Assembly: GCF_023910625.1 (NCBI RefSeq)
Contig: NZ_JAAVVW010000003.1
Span: 496,001 to 560,000 of the forward strand
From: Limnohabitans sp.
GTDB lineage: Bacteria; Pseudomonadota; Gammaproteobacteria; Burkholderiales; Burkholderiaceae_C
DNA: 64,000 nucleotides
Reading direction: 5' to 3'
A program made the translations under genes and the position numbers. The notes beneath the pieces are model-generated. The model searched no databases, was not told where the DNA came from, and saw only the letters and a program-made list of their open reading frames with translations. Below are positions 16,748 through 24,943 of this stretch, in pieces; positions within the stretch are counted from its first letter, which is position 1; every line of letters begins with the position of its first letter.

Positions 16748-17983
16748 CTAAATATTGGACATAGTGCTGGCGCGAAGGCGCGCCAACATGCGATGGGCGT
16801 TAAGTAGCGCATCCGGCGAACCGAACGCACCAGCCTTTGTCACGACTGGCAGCGAGCGCGTGCCGATCGACACTGATAAGGGCACGCCAGGCTCTACCTC
16901 TTGCAAAAGTTGCAACGAATGAGTGCCGAAGGCCGGCAGCAGCGCTCGAGCTGTTTCACCCCCAGTTACCACCAGCGCACCAATCTGAGGCGCCAGCGGC
17001 AGCAGCAATTGTCCGAGAGCCTGACACAGTATGTGACCCTGGGACAGGTCATCGTCACCAAAAGTGCCTGTGCGGATAAGAACATCCCGCCCCAACGCCA
17101 AGGCCTGGCCTATCGCCTCGACGGTTGACTGCCAAAGTGAGCTTGCTGAGCCTGCCCGCAGCAGCACAGGCGCTGGCTCGAAGAGTGCGAGATCAACACC
17201 AGCTTCAAGGTTTTGCGCCTGTTGCCGCGAAACTGGCGACAGACTGCCAACGACCGTAACGATAGAGCCTGACACAGTGGGAGTAATCGGTTTGGCGCAA
17301 CCAGTAAGACCGGCCGCGGCGGGAAGGTGCGCGACCAAACCCGCAGAGCCCACCCAGTACACAGGCAGACCGACTGATGCACCAGCGACAGCTTCCAGAT
17401 CTGCATCTGTCAAAGCATCGCAAACGATGGCCTGAACAGCGTCCTGTTCGACAAGCTGCTTGAGTGCGGCACGCAAGTCCCCTCGAACGATGTCCAGAGG
17501 CAGGTTAACAGCCTTCACACCCTCTGCCTGCAGCATCGCAACGACATCAGCCACGCCATCCATGCATTCTTTCGACCAAATATCGGTCGCCTCCAGCGGC
17601 ACGCCATGGACGAAAACCCGACCATTCCGCATGGTGCGACCCACCGATGGGAAGGCAGGTGCAACGATTGCAACACCGACATCGGCAAATGCCGAAATTT
17701 CGGCTGCAAAGTTACCCCTTAGCGTCGAGTCAATTTTTTTATAAAGAAGCCGTCCCGGTGCTGCCCACGTGCGCCACAAACTCTTACAGATTTCGCGCGC
17801 CACCTCTGGCGCGCAGTAGCGCGTGTCGGCATCAATGGAAATCACCTGCGCCTCTGCGGCTACCGTGGGTTCAAAAAGAACGATGCTGTGAAGCCCCTTT
17901 CTTGCCGCGCCCATCGCGCAATCGGCTGCGCCGGTCAGATCGTCCGCAAGGATGAACAAAGAATTGGGGCAGCCGCTCATCAT
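16748..17983 (-). CDS. dtnK: Four-carbon acid sugar kinase (DUF1537), probably D-threonate kinase
   Basis: The 411-aa protein has the two-lobed DUF1537 layout. The N-terminal acid-sugar-binding lobe has FILADDLTGAADCA (residues 8-21) and KKIDSTLRGN. The C-terminal nucleotide-binding lobe has VVTGGETARALL and KAGAFGSPDAL. Family members phosphorylate threonate or erythronate with ATP. Pairing with PdxA2 and no aldolase or dehydrogenase gene matches the two-step D-threonate route (kinase, then oxidative decarboxylation to DHAP). The ATG at 17983 overlaps the permease stop, indicating coupling. Substrate is inferred from context. Confidence 0.8.
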   Translation of the reverse strand: MMSGCPNSLFILADDLTGAADCAMGAARKGLHSIVLFEPTVAAEAQVISIDADTRYCAPEVAREICKSLWRTWAAPGRLLYKKIDSTLRGNFAAEISAFADVGVAIVAPAFPSVGRTMRNGRVFVHGVPLEATDIWSKECMDGVADVVAMLQAEGVKAVNLPLDIVRGDLRAALKQLVEQDAVQAIVCDALTDADLEAVAGASVGLPVYWVGSAGLVAHLPAAAGLTGCAKPITPTVSGSIVTVVGSLSPVSRQQAQNLEAGVDLALFEPAPVLLRAGSASSLWQSTVEAIGQALALGRDVLIRTGTFGDDDLSQGHILCQALGQLLLPLAPQIGALVVTGGETARALLPAFGTHSLQLLQEVEPGVPLSVSIGTRSLPVVTKAGAFGSPDALLNAHRMLARLRASTMSNI

Positions 17984-19092
17984 GAGGTCACTGCGCGATC
18001 CGTTGACAGTTCGTTCGTTTCCAACTTTCCATCGATTCCGCGGCGCCGTTGCCACTTGTCTATAAGGATGACTGCGATAGGGCACATGATGGCAGTGGAC
18101 AAAGTGGAGATGGAAATCTGCAGTGCCGCGATAGAAGCGATTTCTTTGTAAGCCAGCGCTTCTTCAGCACTCATCATGCCTGCAGCGGCGGCAACTGCAG
18201 CTGCAGCAGCGATCGCAGCTGGTGTCCCAACCGCATTACCGGCTGTAGATGCTTCGGCGACAGGTGCGATCATGCTTTTTTCGCGGAAAACCCAGAACCA
18301 GAACATGCCCGCTGCGCCGGTAAACACAACGGTCATTACACCCAGAACCAAACCACCAACAACCACCTGAGGGTTGAAAAAGGTGGCGAAATTCATCCCG
18401 GCGCCCAGCGCAAAGGCAAAAAACGGCACGGGCAGCGACTCGCCGGGCTTCAAGAATTTCCGCATGTCGTTGTCGAGGTTACCTAGCAACATACCCAGCA
18501 CTATGGGCAGCAGTACAGCGATGAAAGCAATTATTGGGAAGTTCGAGCCCAGCATGCCAAGCGCCATCAGGGTGAAGAACGGCCCATCATTCAAGGAGAG
18601 CACAGACAGCCCACCCACGTCAGAACGGTTGCCATATTGCCCCGTCAACGCTGCATACATGCCGCCGTTGCCGTTGGTCATCGCGGCGATGATGGCCAAT
18701 GCCGATAAGCCAAGAAAACCATTGAACATGTCGCCAGATAGGTAGCCCCAGAGAAAACCCACACCAAGACCCACAAAATACTTGGAAGCAGTCAAGATGA
18801 TTCCCTTTTTCATGGCCACGCCACCCACACGAAGATTCATCTGACTGCCGGCACAAAACAGGAAACAAGCGATCAGAGTGAGCGCGCCCGTTTTGAAAAG
18901 TGCCTCAGAAAACCCCCCAATTCTCAAGAACTCATAAATTCCCGGCTTCACGGGTGCGACCCCGAGGGATTTCAGGAAATCCATGATGACCGGTAGGTGC
19001 ATCTGATCAACCGTGTTCAGCAAGGCTCCTAAAAATAGCGGTACCACCATCATTCCACCGGGAATTTTTTCGATTGTTTGCTTAATCTGCAT
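17980..19092 (-). CDS. KdgT-family (2-keto-3-deoxygluconate permease-like) transporter
   Basis: The 370-aa membrane protein has about ten hydrophobic helices and KdgT-family signatures: IEKIPGGMMVVPLFLGALLN at the N-terminus, ALTLIACFLFCAGSQMNL, and AAMTNGNGGMYAALTGQYG. KdgT proteins are proton symporters for 2-keto-3-deoxygluconate. As first gene of an operon with a threonate kinase and PdxA2, this one probably imports an aldonate such as D-threonate. An alanine-rich helix (AAIAAAAAVAAAAG) is notable. The gene ends in an ATGA overlap with the kinase. Confidence 0.85.
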   Translation of the reverse strand: MQIKQTIEKIPGGMMVVPLFLGALLNTVDQMHLPVIMDFLKSLGVAPVKPGIYEFLRIGGFSEALFKTGALTLIACFLFCAGSQMNLRVGGVAMKKGIILTASKYFVGLGVGFLWGYLSGDMFNGFLGLSALAIIAAMTNGNGGMYAALTGQYGNRSDVGGLSVLSLNDGPFFTLMALGMLGSNFPIIAFIAVLLPIVLGMLLGNLDNDMRKFLKPGESLPVPFFAFALGAGMNFATFFNPQVVVGGLVLGVMTVVFTGAAGMFWFWVFREKSMIAPVAEASTAGNAVGTPAAIAAAAAVAAAAGMMSAEEALAYKEIASIAALQISISTLSTAIMCPIAVILIDKWQRRRGIDGKLETNELSTDRAVTS

Positions 19093-19415
19093 GACTCGGT
19101 CTCCATTCTGAATTTCATTGATTTAGCTAACCGGGCAACCTTGTTGAGAACTTGAACCTCATATTTTCACGGCTGCACCCCACTTAACAACTTTTATGAT
19201 CAATATTTAATGATCATAACGATCAGTTTAAGTCATCAAATCGCCAAAAAAGATCAGTAAAAACCCTTAAAGACCAATTTAATGAGCTATAAAAGTACTT
19301 ATTGATCGAAACAGTCTTTTTTTGAAAAAATTCACAGACAACTCTGCGGTGATCCTCCTGCGAGCACACGACAGACGCGAAAGCCTCAAGTTGGCCAGCT
19401 ACGACAGCTGAAGCA
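19093..19415 (-). promoter_or_regulatory. Upstream region of the acid-sugar operon with repeated GATCA motifs
   Basis: This AT-rich 320-bp gap holds two direct ATGATCA repeats (19196-19202 and 19210-19216), a related CGATCAG (19220-19226), AGATCAG near 19251 and TTGATCG near 19302. Spaced repeats like these are typical of DeoR-family operators, so they are candidate sites for the regulator at the end of the operon. A precise promoter could not be fixed. Confidence 0.45.
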
Positions 19416-19688
19416 ATGCCAAGTCATGCTGCTTCATCATCTGAAATTACCGCGGGAGGGGGTATCGCTCGGCGCCGAAAGCTACAAGCAGAAGTTCTGC
19501 AGTTGGCCCCCGCCGACCGCTCACGCCTTTTCGAGCGGCTGATAGCGAGCCTGGATTCAGATGCCGACGTTGAGAGAGCCTGGGAAGAAGAGGCGGATCG
19601 AAGGGAGCGTGAACTGGACTCCGGTGTGGCCACGGTGGTTCCAGCACAGGAGGCTATTGCGCGTTTGCGGCAAAGGATTTTGCGGTGA
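19416..19688 (+). CDS. Addiction-module antitoxin (PF09720-like)
   Basis: The 90-aa protein shows the antitoxin pattern LQLAPADRSRLFERLIASLD followed by an acidic WEEEADRRERELDSG stretch and VPAQEAIARLR. This is the layout of stabilising antitoxins paired with ParE/RelE-type toxins. The toxin frame that overlaps its stop (GTGA) is damaged, so the antitoxin is now orphaned. It stands next to other decayed genes. Confidence 0.75.
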   Translation: MPSHAASSSEITAGGGIARRRKLQAEVLQLAPADRSRLFERLIASLDSDADVERAWEEEADRRERELDSGVATVVPAQEAIARLRQRILR

Positions 19689-19913
19689 CCTTTTCGCTCC
19701 ACCCTGGAGCGGAAAAGGATGTCGCGCAAGCCCATGCTCGCGCTGCTGGAACTAAACCAAAAGATCGGTACCCCGGCAAATGACGGCTTGCGCGTTTATC
19801 CATTTCGGCGATTCCCCTACTCATTGGTGTACCGCGAAGACGATTCCGGGCCACGTATCTATGCTTTTTCTCACCAAAGTCGCGAACCTCGGTATTGGCA
19901 GGGCCGTCTGTAG
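19685..19913 (+). pseudogene. Broken ParE/RelE-type toxin
   Basis: A GTG frame overlapping the antitoxin stop gives VTFSLHPGAEKDVAQAHARA, the usual toxin N-terminus, and then runs into a stop at 19782. The C-terminal half continues in another frame as LRVYPFRRFPYSLVYRE ... YAFSHQSREPRYWQGRL. About 20-30 residues of the middle are missing. The gene is a deletion/frameshift pseudogene, so no functional toxin is made. Confidence 0.7.
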
Positions 19914-19941
19914 CAACGGAGCTTCGCCCAAAAAATAGACC

Positions 19942-20075
19942 TTAAGCCGCCCCAATTTTTGGCACCAAGCCGCCGGGCGGCTGCCCGCTCTTCAATGCAG
20001 CCGCGAAAGCCAGCATCCGGTCAATGGGCAGACGGGCGCGTTCGCCCAAGGCCGGGTCCACATGAATGGGGTCCA
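19942..20075 (-). pseudogene. 3' fragment of a quinolinate synthase (nadA) gene
   Basis: Read on the minus strand this codes for IHVDPALGERARLPIDRMLA and an ending GGLVPKIGAA. It follows the NadA C-terminal pattern (HVDxxLxxRAxxPLxRMLxFA). Everything before these ~45 codons is absent. It is joined to the head-less hydrolase fragment on the opposite strand. Confidence 0.5.
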
Positions 20076-20640
20076 TAGCGCTGCGCAGGCGGACATGAAG
20101 AAACGCTCTGGCGAGCACCTGGAAGGTCTCAAAGTCCTGAAGGAGCGGCTGGACGGCACCGTGCCGACGCTGCCCACCCGTTTTGTTGCAGACCAGGACA
20201 CCCGTCTGGAACTGGGAGGCACCGTTCTGGAACTGAAATACCGAAAAGGCGGCCACACGCCAGGCGACATGGTGGTGTGGTTGCCGCAAAAGAGCGTGCT
20301 GTTTGCGGGCGATGTGGTCTATGTGGACCGCGTGCTGGGCCTGCACCCGGTCAGCAACACCCGCAACTGGCTGGAGTCTTTTGCCGTTATCGACGCGCTC
20401 AAGCCCCAGACCATCGTGCCCGGTCACGGCAACGTGACCAACCGGGCCACGGCACAGGCGCACACGCGCGACCTGCTGCTGGCCCTGCGCGCGCATATGA
20501 AGAAGGCGGTGGACGATGGTGTGGACCTCAGCGCCGCCGTGAAGACCTTTGACGGCAAGCCGTTTTCCAATCTGAAGCACGCTGATGTCTGGATTCCACA
20601 ATTGGCGAATCAGACCTATCTGGAGATGGAGCGGGAGTAG
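20070..20640 (+). pseudogene. 5'-truncated MBL-fold metallohydrolase
   Basis: About 190 codons of a metallo-beta-lactamase-fold protein remain: ELKYRKGGHTPGDMVVWLP (third metal His), VLFAGDVVYVDRVLG (bridging Asp) and TIVPGHGNVT (last His). The HxHxDH motif and everything before it are missing; the open frame starts at the breakpoint with the nadA fragment. Without the first metal site it cannot be an active enzyme. Confidence 0.75.
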
Positions 20641-20659
20641 CGCTATGTTATTAATGGGT

Positions 20660-22589
20660 GAATCGACCTGAAGCCCCCGTGTAATGTGCGTAAGTAGCTA
20701 TGAATTTAGGAGTGAATGGGCTACCGGCTGACAGCAGAGAAATCCACAAAGCTGGATATAAACACAGTACCATCAGGCACCCAGTCCACGCTGGCACTGC
20801 CCCATGCCCGCCACCGCACGCCCAACGCAAGCGCATTCTCATGCGGGCGGGCAAGCGGGTGCAAAGCCCCAGCTCTACAACCCGCGCCACCCTGAGCGCA
20901 CCCTTTTCTACCAAACGATTGCCGAACACTTTGAGACCTGGCACGCGCTCGCCAGCGCAGGCCAATTCGACGGCCAGGGCGACCACCACACCCCCAAGCC
21001 CTATGTCCGCCAAGCGTTTCGCAAATATCTGGAATGCGGCATCTTTGCGCACGGCTTTGCCAGGGCCTGGTGTGACGACTGCGGGCACGACTACTTCGTC
21101 GCCTATTCCTGCAAAGGCCGTGGCGTCTGCCCCTCGTGCAACACGCGGCGCATGGTGGAGACGGCGGCACACCTCGCCGATCACGTTTTCCCGCGACTGC
21201 CGGTGCGCCAGTGGGTGCTGTCTGTTCCGAAGCGACTGCGCTACTTCATGCAGCGCGACGGGGCCGTGCTCAACATGGTGCTGCGCATCTTCCTGCGGGT
21301 CATCGCGCAAAGCCTGCAATCCAACAGCCCTGGGACGGCGCAGCTGGACAGGGCAGCTCTGCACATCGGCGCCGTGGCGTTTATCCACCGGTTCGGCTCC
21401 AGCCTGAACGGGCATGTGCACTTCCATGTTTGTGTGGTCGATGGGGTGTTTGAGGAAGTGCCAGGCGACACTGATGCACAGTCCTCACCGCCAGGCGTGA
21501 TATTCCACCCGGCCAGTGCTATCGATGAGACCGCTGTGGCGCAGGTACAGACTGATTTGCGCCGCCGCATCCTGCGCGCCTTCGTGGGCCGGGGTCTGCT
21601 GGCGAGTTGTGACGCCAAAGAGATGCTGGGCTACCAGCACAGCGGCTTCTCGGTGGACGCGGGTGTGTGCATCGAAGCACACGACCGCGCAGCGCTGGAG
21701 CGCTTGCTGCGTTACTGCGCCCGCCCACCCTTTGCCATGGACCGTCTGCGCAAGGAGGGATGCGATTTGGTGTACCGCTGTGCCAAGCAGCGCAGCGAGC
21801 CCAGCAGTGACAAGCGCGTTGCCAAGGCAGACGAGCTACACCTCACGCCGCTGGAGCTGATAGCTCGCATTGCGGCGCTGGTGCCGCCGCCGCGCACGCA
21901 CCGGCACCGCTACTTTGGTGTGCTGGCCCCGAATTCGCCGCACAGGGCGGCGGTGACGGCGCTGGCGACACCGGCACAACCGACCAAGCAAGTCGTCGTG
22001 CAGGCCGACCCAGCCGCCACGGGCGAGGGCGCGCCGGGGGTGGTGCCGCTGGGCCATGCGATCCCACCCACGCCCGAGCCTGCGACACCCAAACGGTCGA
22101 AGGCGCATTACCTGTGGGCCGTGCTGATCGCCCGTATTTACGAAGTGTTCCCGCTGCTGTGCCCGAAGTGCGGTGGACAAATGCGCTTGATCGCATTCAT
22201 TACCGAGGGCACGCAGATCAGGAAGATCCTTGATCACATCGGGGTGGATGTAGAGCCACCGCGCATCACTCCGGCACGCGGGCCACCGCTGTGGGACGGG
22301 TGCGATGCGCCCATGGGCGAGGGTGTCGAGGTTGAGCCAGATTGGGACCAAGCGGCCCAACCGGTGCCGGACTTTGAGGTCGATCAGCGCATCAGTTGGT
22401 GAGGGAAGGTAACAGCGGTTTGGCCAACGCTGCGGGGCAGGGCTGCGCCTGGTGCTGCCCAAAAATGCGCAAACCGAAAAATCTCGGGCGACAGGCCCAG
22501 AGCAAGCTCCCAAGTAGACCCAAGTGCGCAGGCTTGTGATGCCCCAACCCCGTGGCATACTTGTGCTCATGCGGTTGAATTTCCTATCC
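20660..22589 (+). mobile_element. IS91-family element with intact transposase
   Basis: The element spans the transposase gene and a 3' tail ending at GGTTGAATTTCCTATCC (22573-22589), shared with the remnant at 8535-9049. That shared point marks the right (origin-type) end. The left end is not fixed; it lies between the truncated hydrolase (20640) and the transposase start. IS91 elements move by rolling-circle transposition and lack inverted repeats. Confidence 0.75.
20804..22402 (+). CDS. IS91-family rolling-circle transposase
   Basis: The 532-aa protein starts with a zinc-binding domain (residues about 80-115, CDDCGHDYFVAYSC ... GVCPSCNTRR). The HUH nuclease motif HVHFHVCVVDG follows near residue 205, with a Tyr-containing GYQHSGF segment further on. 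A second zinc motif in the C-terminal tail (LCPKCGGQMRLIAFI) is the part found as remnants at 8535 and 14165. It nicks at the element origin and starts strand transfer. The frame is intact, so it may be functional and could mobilise neighbouring DNA. Confidence 0.92.
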   Translation: MPATARPTQAHSHAGGQAGAKPQLYNPRHPERTLFYQTIAEHFETWHALASAGQFDGQGDHHTPKPYVRQAFRKYLECGIFAHGFARAWCDDCGHDYFVAYSCKGRGVCPSCNTRRMVETAAHLADHVFPRLPVRQWVLSVPKRLRYFMQRDGAVLNMVLRIFLRVIAQSLQSNSPGTAQLDRAALHIGAVAFIHRFGSSLNGHVHFHVCVVDGVFEEVPGDTDAQSSPPGVIFHPASAIDETAVAQVQTDLRRRILRAFVGRGLLASCDAKEMLGYQHSGFSVDAGVCIEAHDRAALERLLRYCARPPFAMDRLRKEGCDLVYRCAKQRSEPSSDKRVAKADELHLTPLELIARIAALVPPPRTHRHRYFGVLAPNSPHRAAVTALATPAQPTKQVVVQADPAATGEGAPGVVPLGHAIPPTPEPATPKRSKAHYLWAVLIARIYEVFPLLCPKCGGQMRLIAFITEGTQIRKILDHIGVDVEPPRITPARGPPLWDGCDAPMGEGVEVEPDWDQAAQPVPDFEVDQRISW

Positions 22590-22706
22590 GTTGCCGAAGA
22601 GTCAGTATTGACTCCGAGACGCTTTATCCAGGTGGGCTCATGCCGTGAGGCACTTCGGGTCAAGACGGGGCTTCACCATTTCGCCACCACGACACCCGAA
22701 AACCGT

Positions 22707-23708
22707 ATGCCCACCTTGACCACCAAGGCAGCCCGCTGGCTGTGCCCCCTGCTGCTGTGCAGCGCGCACTGGGTCCACGCCCAAACCGCCCTCACCGACG
22801 CTTGGCGCACTGTGCCCCTGGTAGACGCCCACTTTCACCTGATGGCCTTCATGACACCGGCTGACCTGCTGGCCCGCATGGACCAACACAGCATCAGCCA
22901 CACGGTGAGCGCAGGTGCGATCGGCAGTCCAGCCATTGGACACCCCAACCTCCGGGATTCGAACGCGGCAGCGGCCATAGGCCCTCGCTTCTTGCCAGCG
23001 GTGGGGAACGCTGAACTGGTCAACGCCGAGCGGGCGGAAGGGCCCACACTGTTCATCGACCCCAACAGCAAGGAACGGCCTCTGGCTCTGCAAAGGATCC
23101 AGGAGTTTCTGGGCAAACTACCGCGCACCATTGGCGAAACCTTCCCCAACGCGGAGCGCTCCAGCGCCGACCCGATGCGCCGCCGGCGTGTACCGTTGGA
23201 TGGGCCCATGTTCCAGGCGCTGGCTGAGATCGCTACCCGCTTCGACCGGCCGCTGCCCATGCACATGGAGTGGCACCCCGAATCGGTCGCGGGCCTCAGC
23301 CGCTTGCTGGAACGCTGGCCCACGCTCACCCTGTTGTTGTCACACTGCGGCAAAACCACCACAGCCCAGGACATACGTTCCTTCTTTGAAAAGCACCCCA
23401 ACGTGGTCTGCGATCTGGGCTACCGCAGCCTGCCGCAAGAGGCCAACGATTTCAGACGGTTCCCGGAACGCACCATCTTCTGGGCGTCCGCGCCGGGGCG
23501 CACGGCCTACCTGGCCCCAGACTGGAAAAAGCTGATTGAAGACCACCCTGACCGGTTCATGGTGGCCATCGATGACACCCACGACTGGGCCCAATACGAT
23601 GAGGTGGTGCGTTCCCTGCGCGAAGGCTTGCTGGCCCACTTGAACCCCGCCGTGGTGGACCGGGTAGCGCATGGCAACGCCAAAAGGGTGTTTCGCCTTT
23701 CCCCTTGA
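22707..23708 (+). CDS. Secreted amidohydrolase-2 family protein
   Basis: The 333-aa protein starts with a signal peptide (cleavage near VHAQ, residue 26) and has an amidohydrolase TIM-barrel. Visible are VDAHFHL (first metal HxH), PMHMEWHPES (middle His), LLSHCGKTT (next His) and VAIDDTHDW (final Asp). Family members decarboxylate or hydrolyse small ring or acid substrates; export to the periplasm is unusual for them. It lies alone just behind the IS91 element, and its promoter may be partly supplied by that end. The substrate is unknown. Confidence 0.75.
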   Translation: MPTLTTKAARWLCPLLLCSAHWVHAQTALTDAWRTVPLVDAHFHLMAFMTPADLLARMDQHSISHTVSAGAIGSPAIGHPNLRDSNAAAAIGPRFLPAVGNAELVNAERAEGPTLFIDPNSKERPLALQRIQEFLGKLPRTIGETFPNAERSSADPMRRRRVPLDGPMFQALAEIATRFDRPLPMHMEWHPESVAGLSRLLERWPTLTLLLSHCGKTTTAQDIRSFFEKHPNVVCDLGYRSLPQEANDFRRFPERTIFWASAPGRTAYLAPDWKKLIEDHPDRFMVAIDDTHDWAQYDEVVRSLREGLLAHLNPAVVDRVAHGNAKRVFRLSP

Positions 23709-23892
23709 TTCAAGCAACCCCGCTTGCGATGAACACCCTTTCTTGAAGGCCTTGGTCGAAGCCAGCGCCTGGCGCTTGCTCGCAGGCACAGGCAGGGGCA
23801 CATCGAATCACTCAATGCACCACCACCGACACCTCCATCGCCGGCGGGGTGTTGCGGCTGCGGCCGCAGCGGACCACGCCGTCGATCATGAT
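23709..23892. other. Short stretch between amidohydrolase and IS4 remnant
   Basis: This 180-bp junction replaces the 3' end of the IS4 transposase. On the minus strand one frame reads MIDGVVRCGRSRNTPPAMEV and ends in VVH-stop, which could be the tail of an unrelated gene. No family was recognised. Confidence 0.35.
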
Positions 23893-24619
23893 GATCGCAC
23901 ACGATGTTCGAGTTGGCCCGGTCTACGGGGTTGGAGTAGCGCCGCTTGAATTGGGTATGGGACTTGGCACGGGTGACGAAGAAAGCGTTGGCCTGATGGA
24001 TCACAAACAGGCGCTGGAAATCCAAGTACCCACGATCGAGCAGGTAATAGGCGCCAGGCTCGATGTCCAGCAGGTCCAAGGTGTTGACCTCGTGCGTCTT
24101 GCCATCGCTGATGTGAATGAAGGTGGGGATACAGCCACGCAGGTCCAACAGGGTGTGCAGTTTGATAGCCGCCTTCTGCGCGCGAAACGGTGCCCACGGA
24201 TAAACCGACAAGCACAGGTCTATCGTCGTGGCATCGAAGGCGTAAACGGTGGCATCCAAGTCGATCGCCATGGGCTCTTTGGCATACAACGGGCGCGCCA
24301 TGGCGATCAGGTGTTGCGCGAAGTCGGCGTAGATTTGCCAAGGCCGGGTTGCATTGGCGTTGGACAAGGTGTTGCGAGAAACTGTCTTGCAGCGCAGACC
24401 CATGTGATACAGCCGCTTGGCTTGAGCACGCAAATTGACCTCGATGTCGCGCAAAGACTCGCGGTAGGTCAATTGAGCAAAGGCCATGGTCAAGAACTGG
24501 TCCATGCAGGTGAAGTCTTGAACTTTGTGATCGCCTCGGTGCTTGGCCACGCAGCGGCGAAACGTGCTCAGCGGCAAGAAGGCCATGAGTTGAGAGAAAA
24601 CAAGCTTGCCTTGGTTCAT
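23893..24619 (-). pseudogene. IS4-family transposase, 3'-truncated
   Basis: About 240 codons remain of an IS4-type transposase with the DUF4372 N-terminus (MNQGKLVFSQLMAFLP) and the start of the DDE core. Visible are AIDLDATVYAFDATTIDLCL (first D) and LLDRGYLDFQRLF (second D region, DRGY). After NSNIVCD the homology stops and foreign sequence begins, so the catalytic Glu region is lost. The start at 24619 is preceded by a hairpin that covers its ribosome-binding site. Confidence 0.85.
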
Positions 24620-24622
24620 TGC

Positions 24623-24650
24623 GGTCCTTTGCGTGACGACGCAAAAGACC
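24623..24650 (-). promoter_or_regulatory. RBS-sequestering hairpin in front of the IS4 transposase
   Basis: GGTCCTTTGCGT (24623-24634) pairs with ACGCAAAAGACC (24639-24650) with one mismatch and a 4-base loop. In the transposase mRNA the AGGA that would serve as ribosome site lies inside the stem, 3 bases before the ATG. Comparable hairpins in IS10 and IS50 block translation of read-through transcripts from outside the element. Confidence 0.5.
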
Positions 24651-24815
24651 ATAAGTCATGGAATCGAAGTTCAAATCGAGACCAGACTGAAATGCCAAAA
24701 AACCAAGGTAAATCATTAACTTACGAAGCCCTAATGTGGAAACGTTGGGACACTACTGAGAGGCAACCACGATGGTCTGGTTCGAGATGTCTGTTGAGCG
24801 CCAGCGACTGGCGCC

Positions 24816-24915
24816 TTTGTGCCGAAAATCAGCTGGCCTGTAAGTGCCGAAAACGCACTGACTCTTATAGGCCGAAAATGGATTGGACTCTATATGGTGA
24901 AAAGTGACAGGAACC
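24816..24915 (+). mobile_element. Terminal repeat end of an IS21-family element (remnant)
   Basis: Four imperfect 25-bp direct repeats carry the core GCCGAAAA or GGTGAAAA at 24821, 24846, 24871 and 24896, exactly 25 bp apart. Multiple terminal repeats of this kind are the transposase-binding sites at IS21-family ends. No istA or istB sequence is present, so only the end survives. Confidence 0.6.
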
Positions 24916-24943
24916 CATTGGTGAGCCGCGCGACCGCAAATGT

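Noticed and set aside
23340-23801. 153-codon minus-strand frame with GTG start
   Set aside because: Mostly antisense to the amidohydrolase, whose metal motifs are intact; the remainder covers a rearrangement junction.
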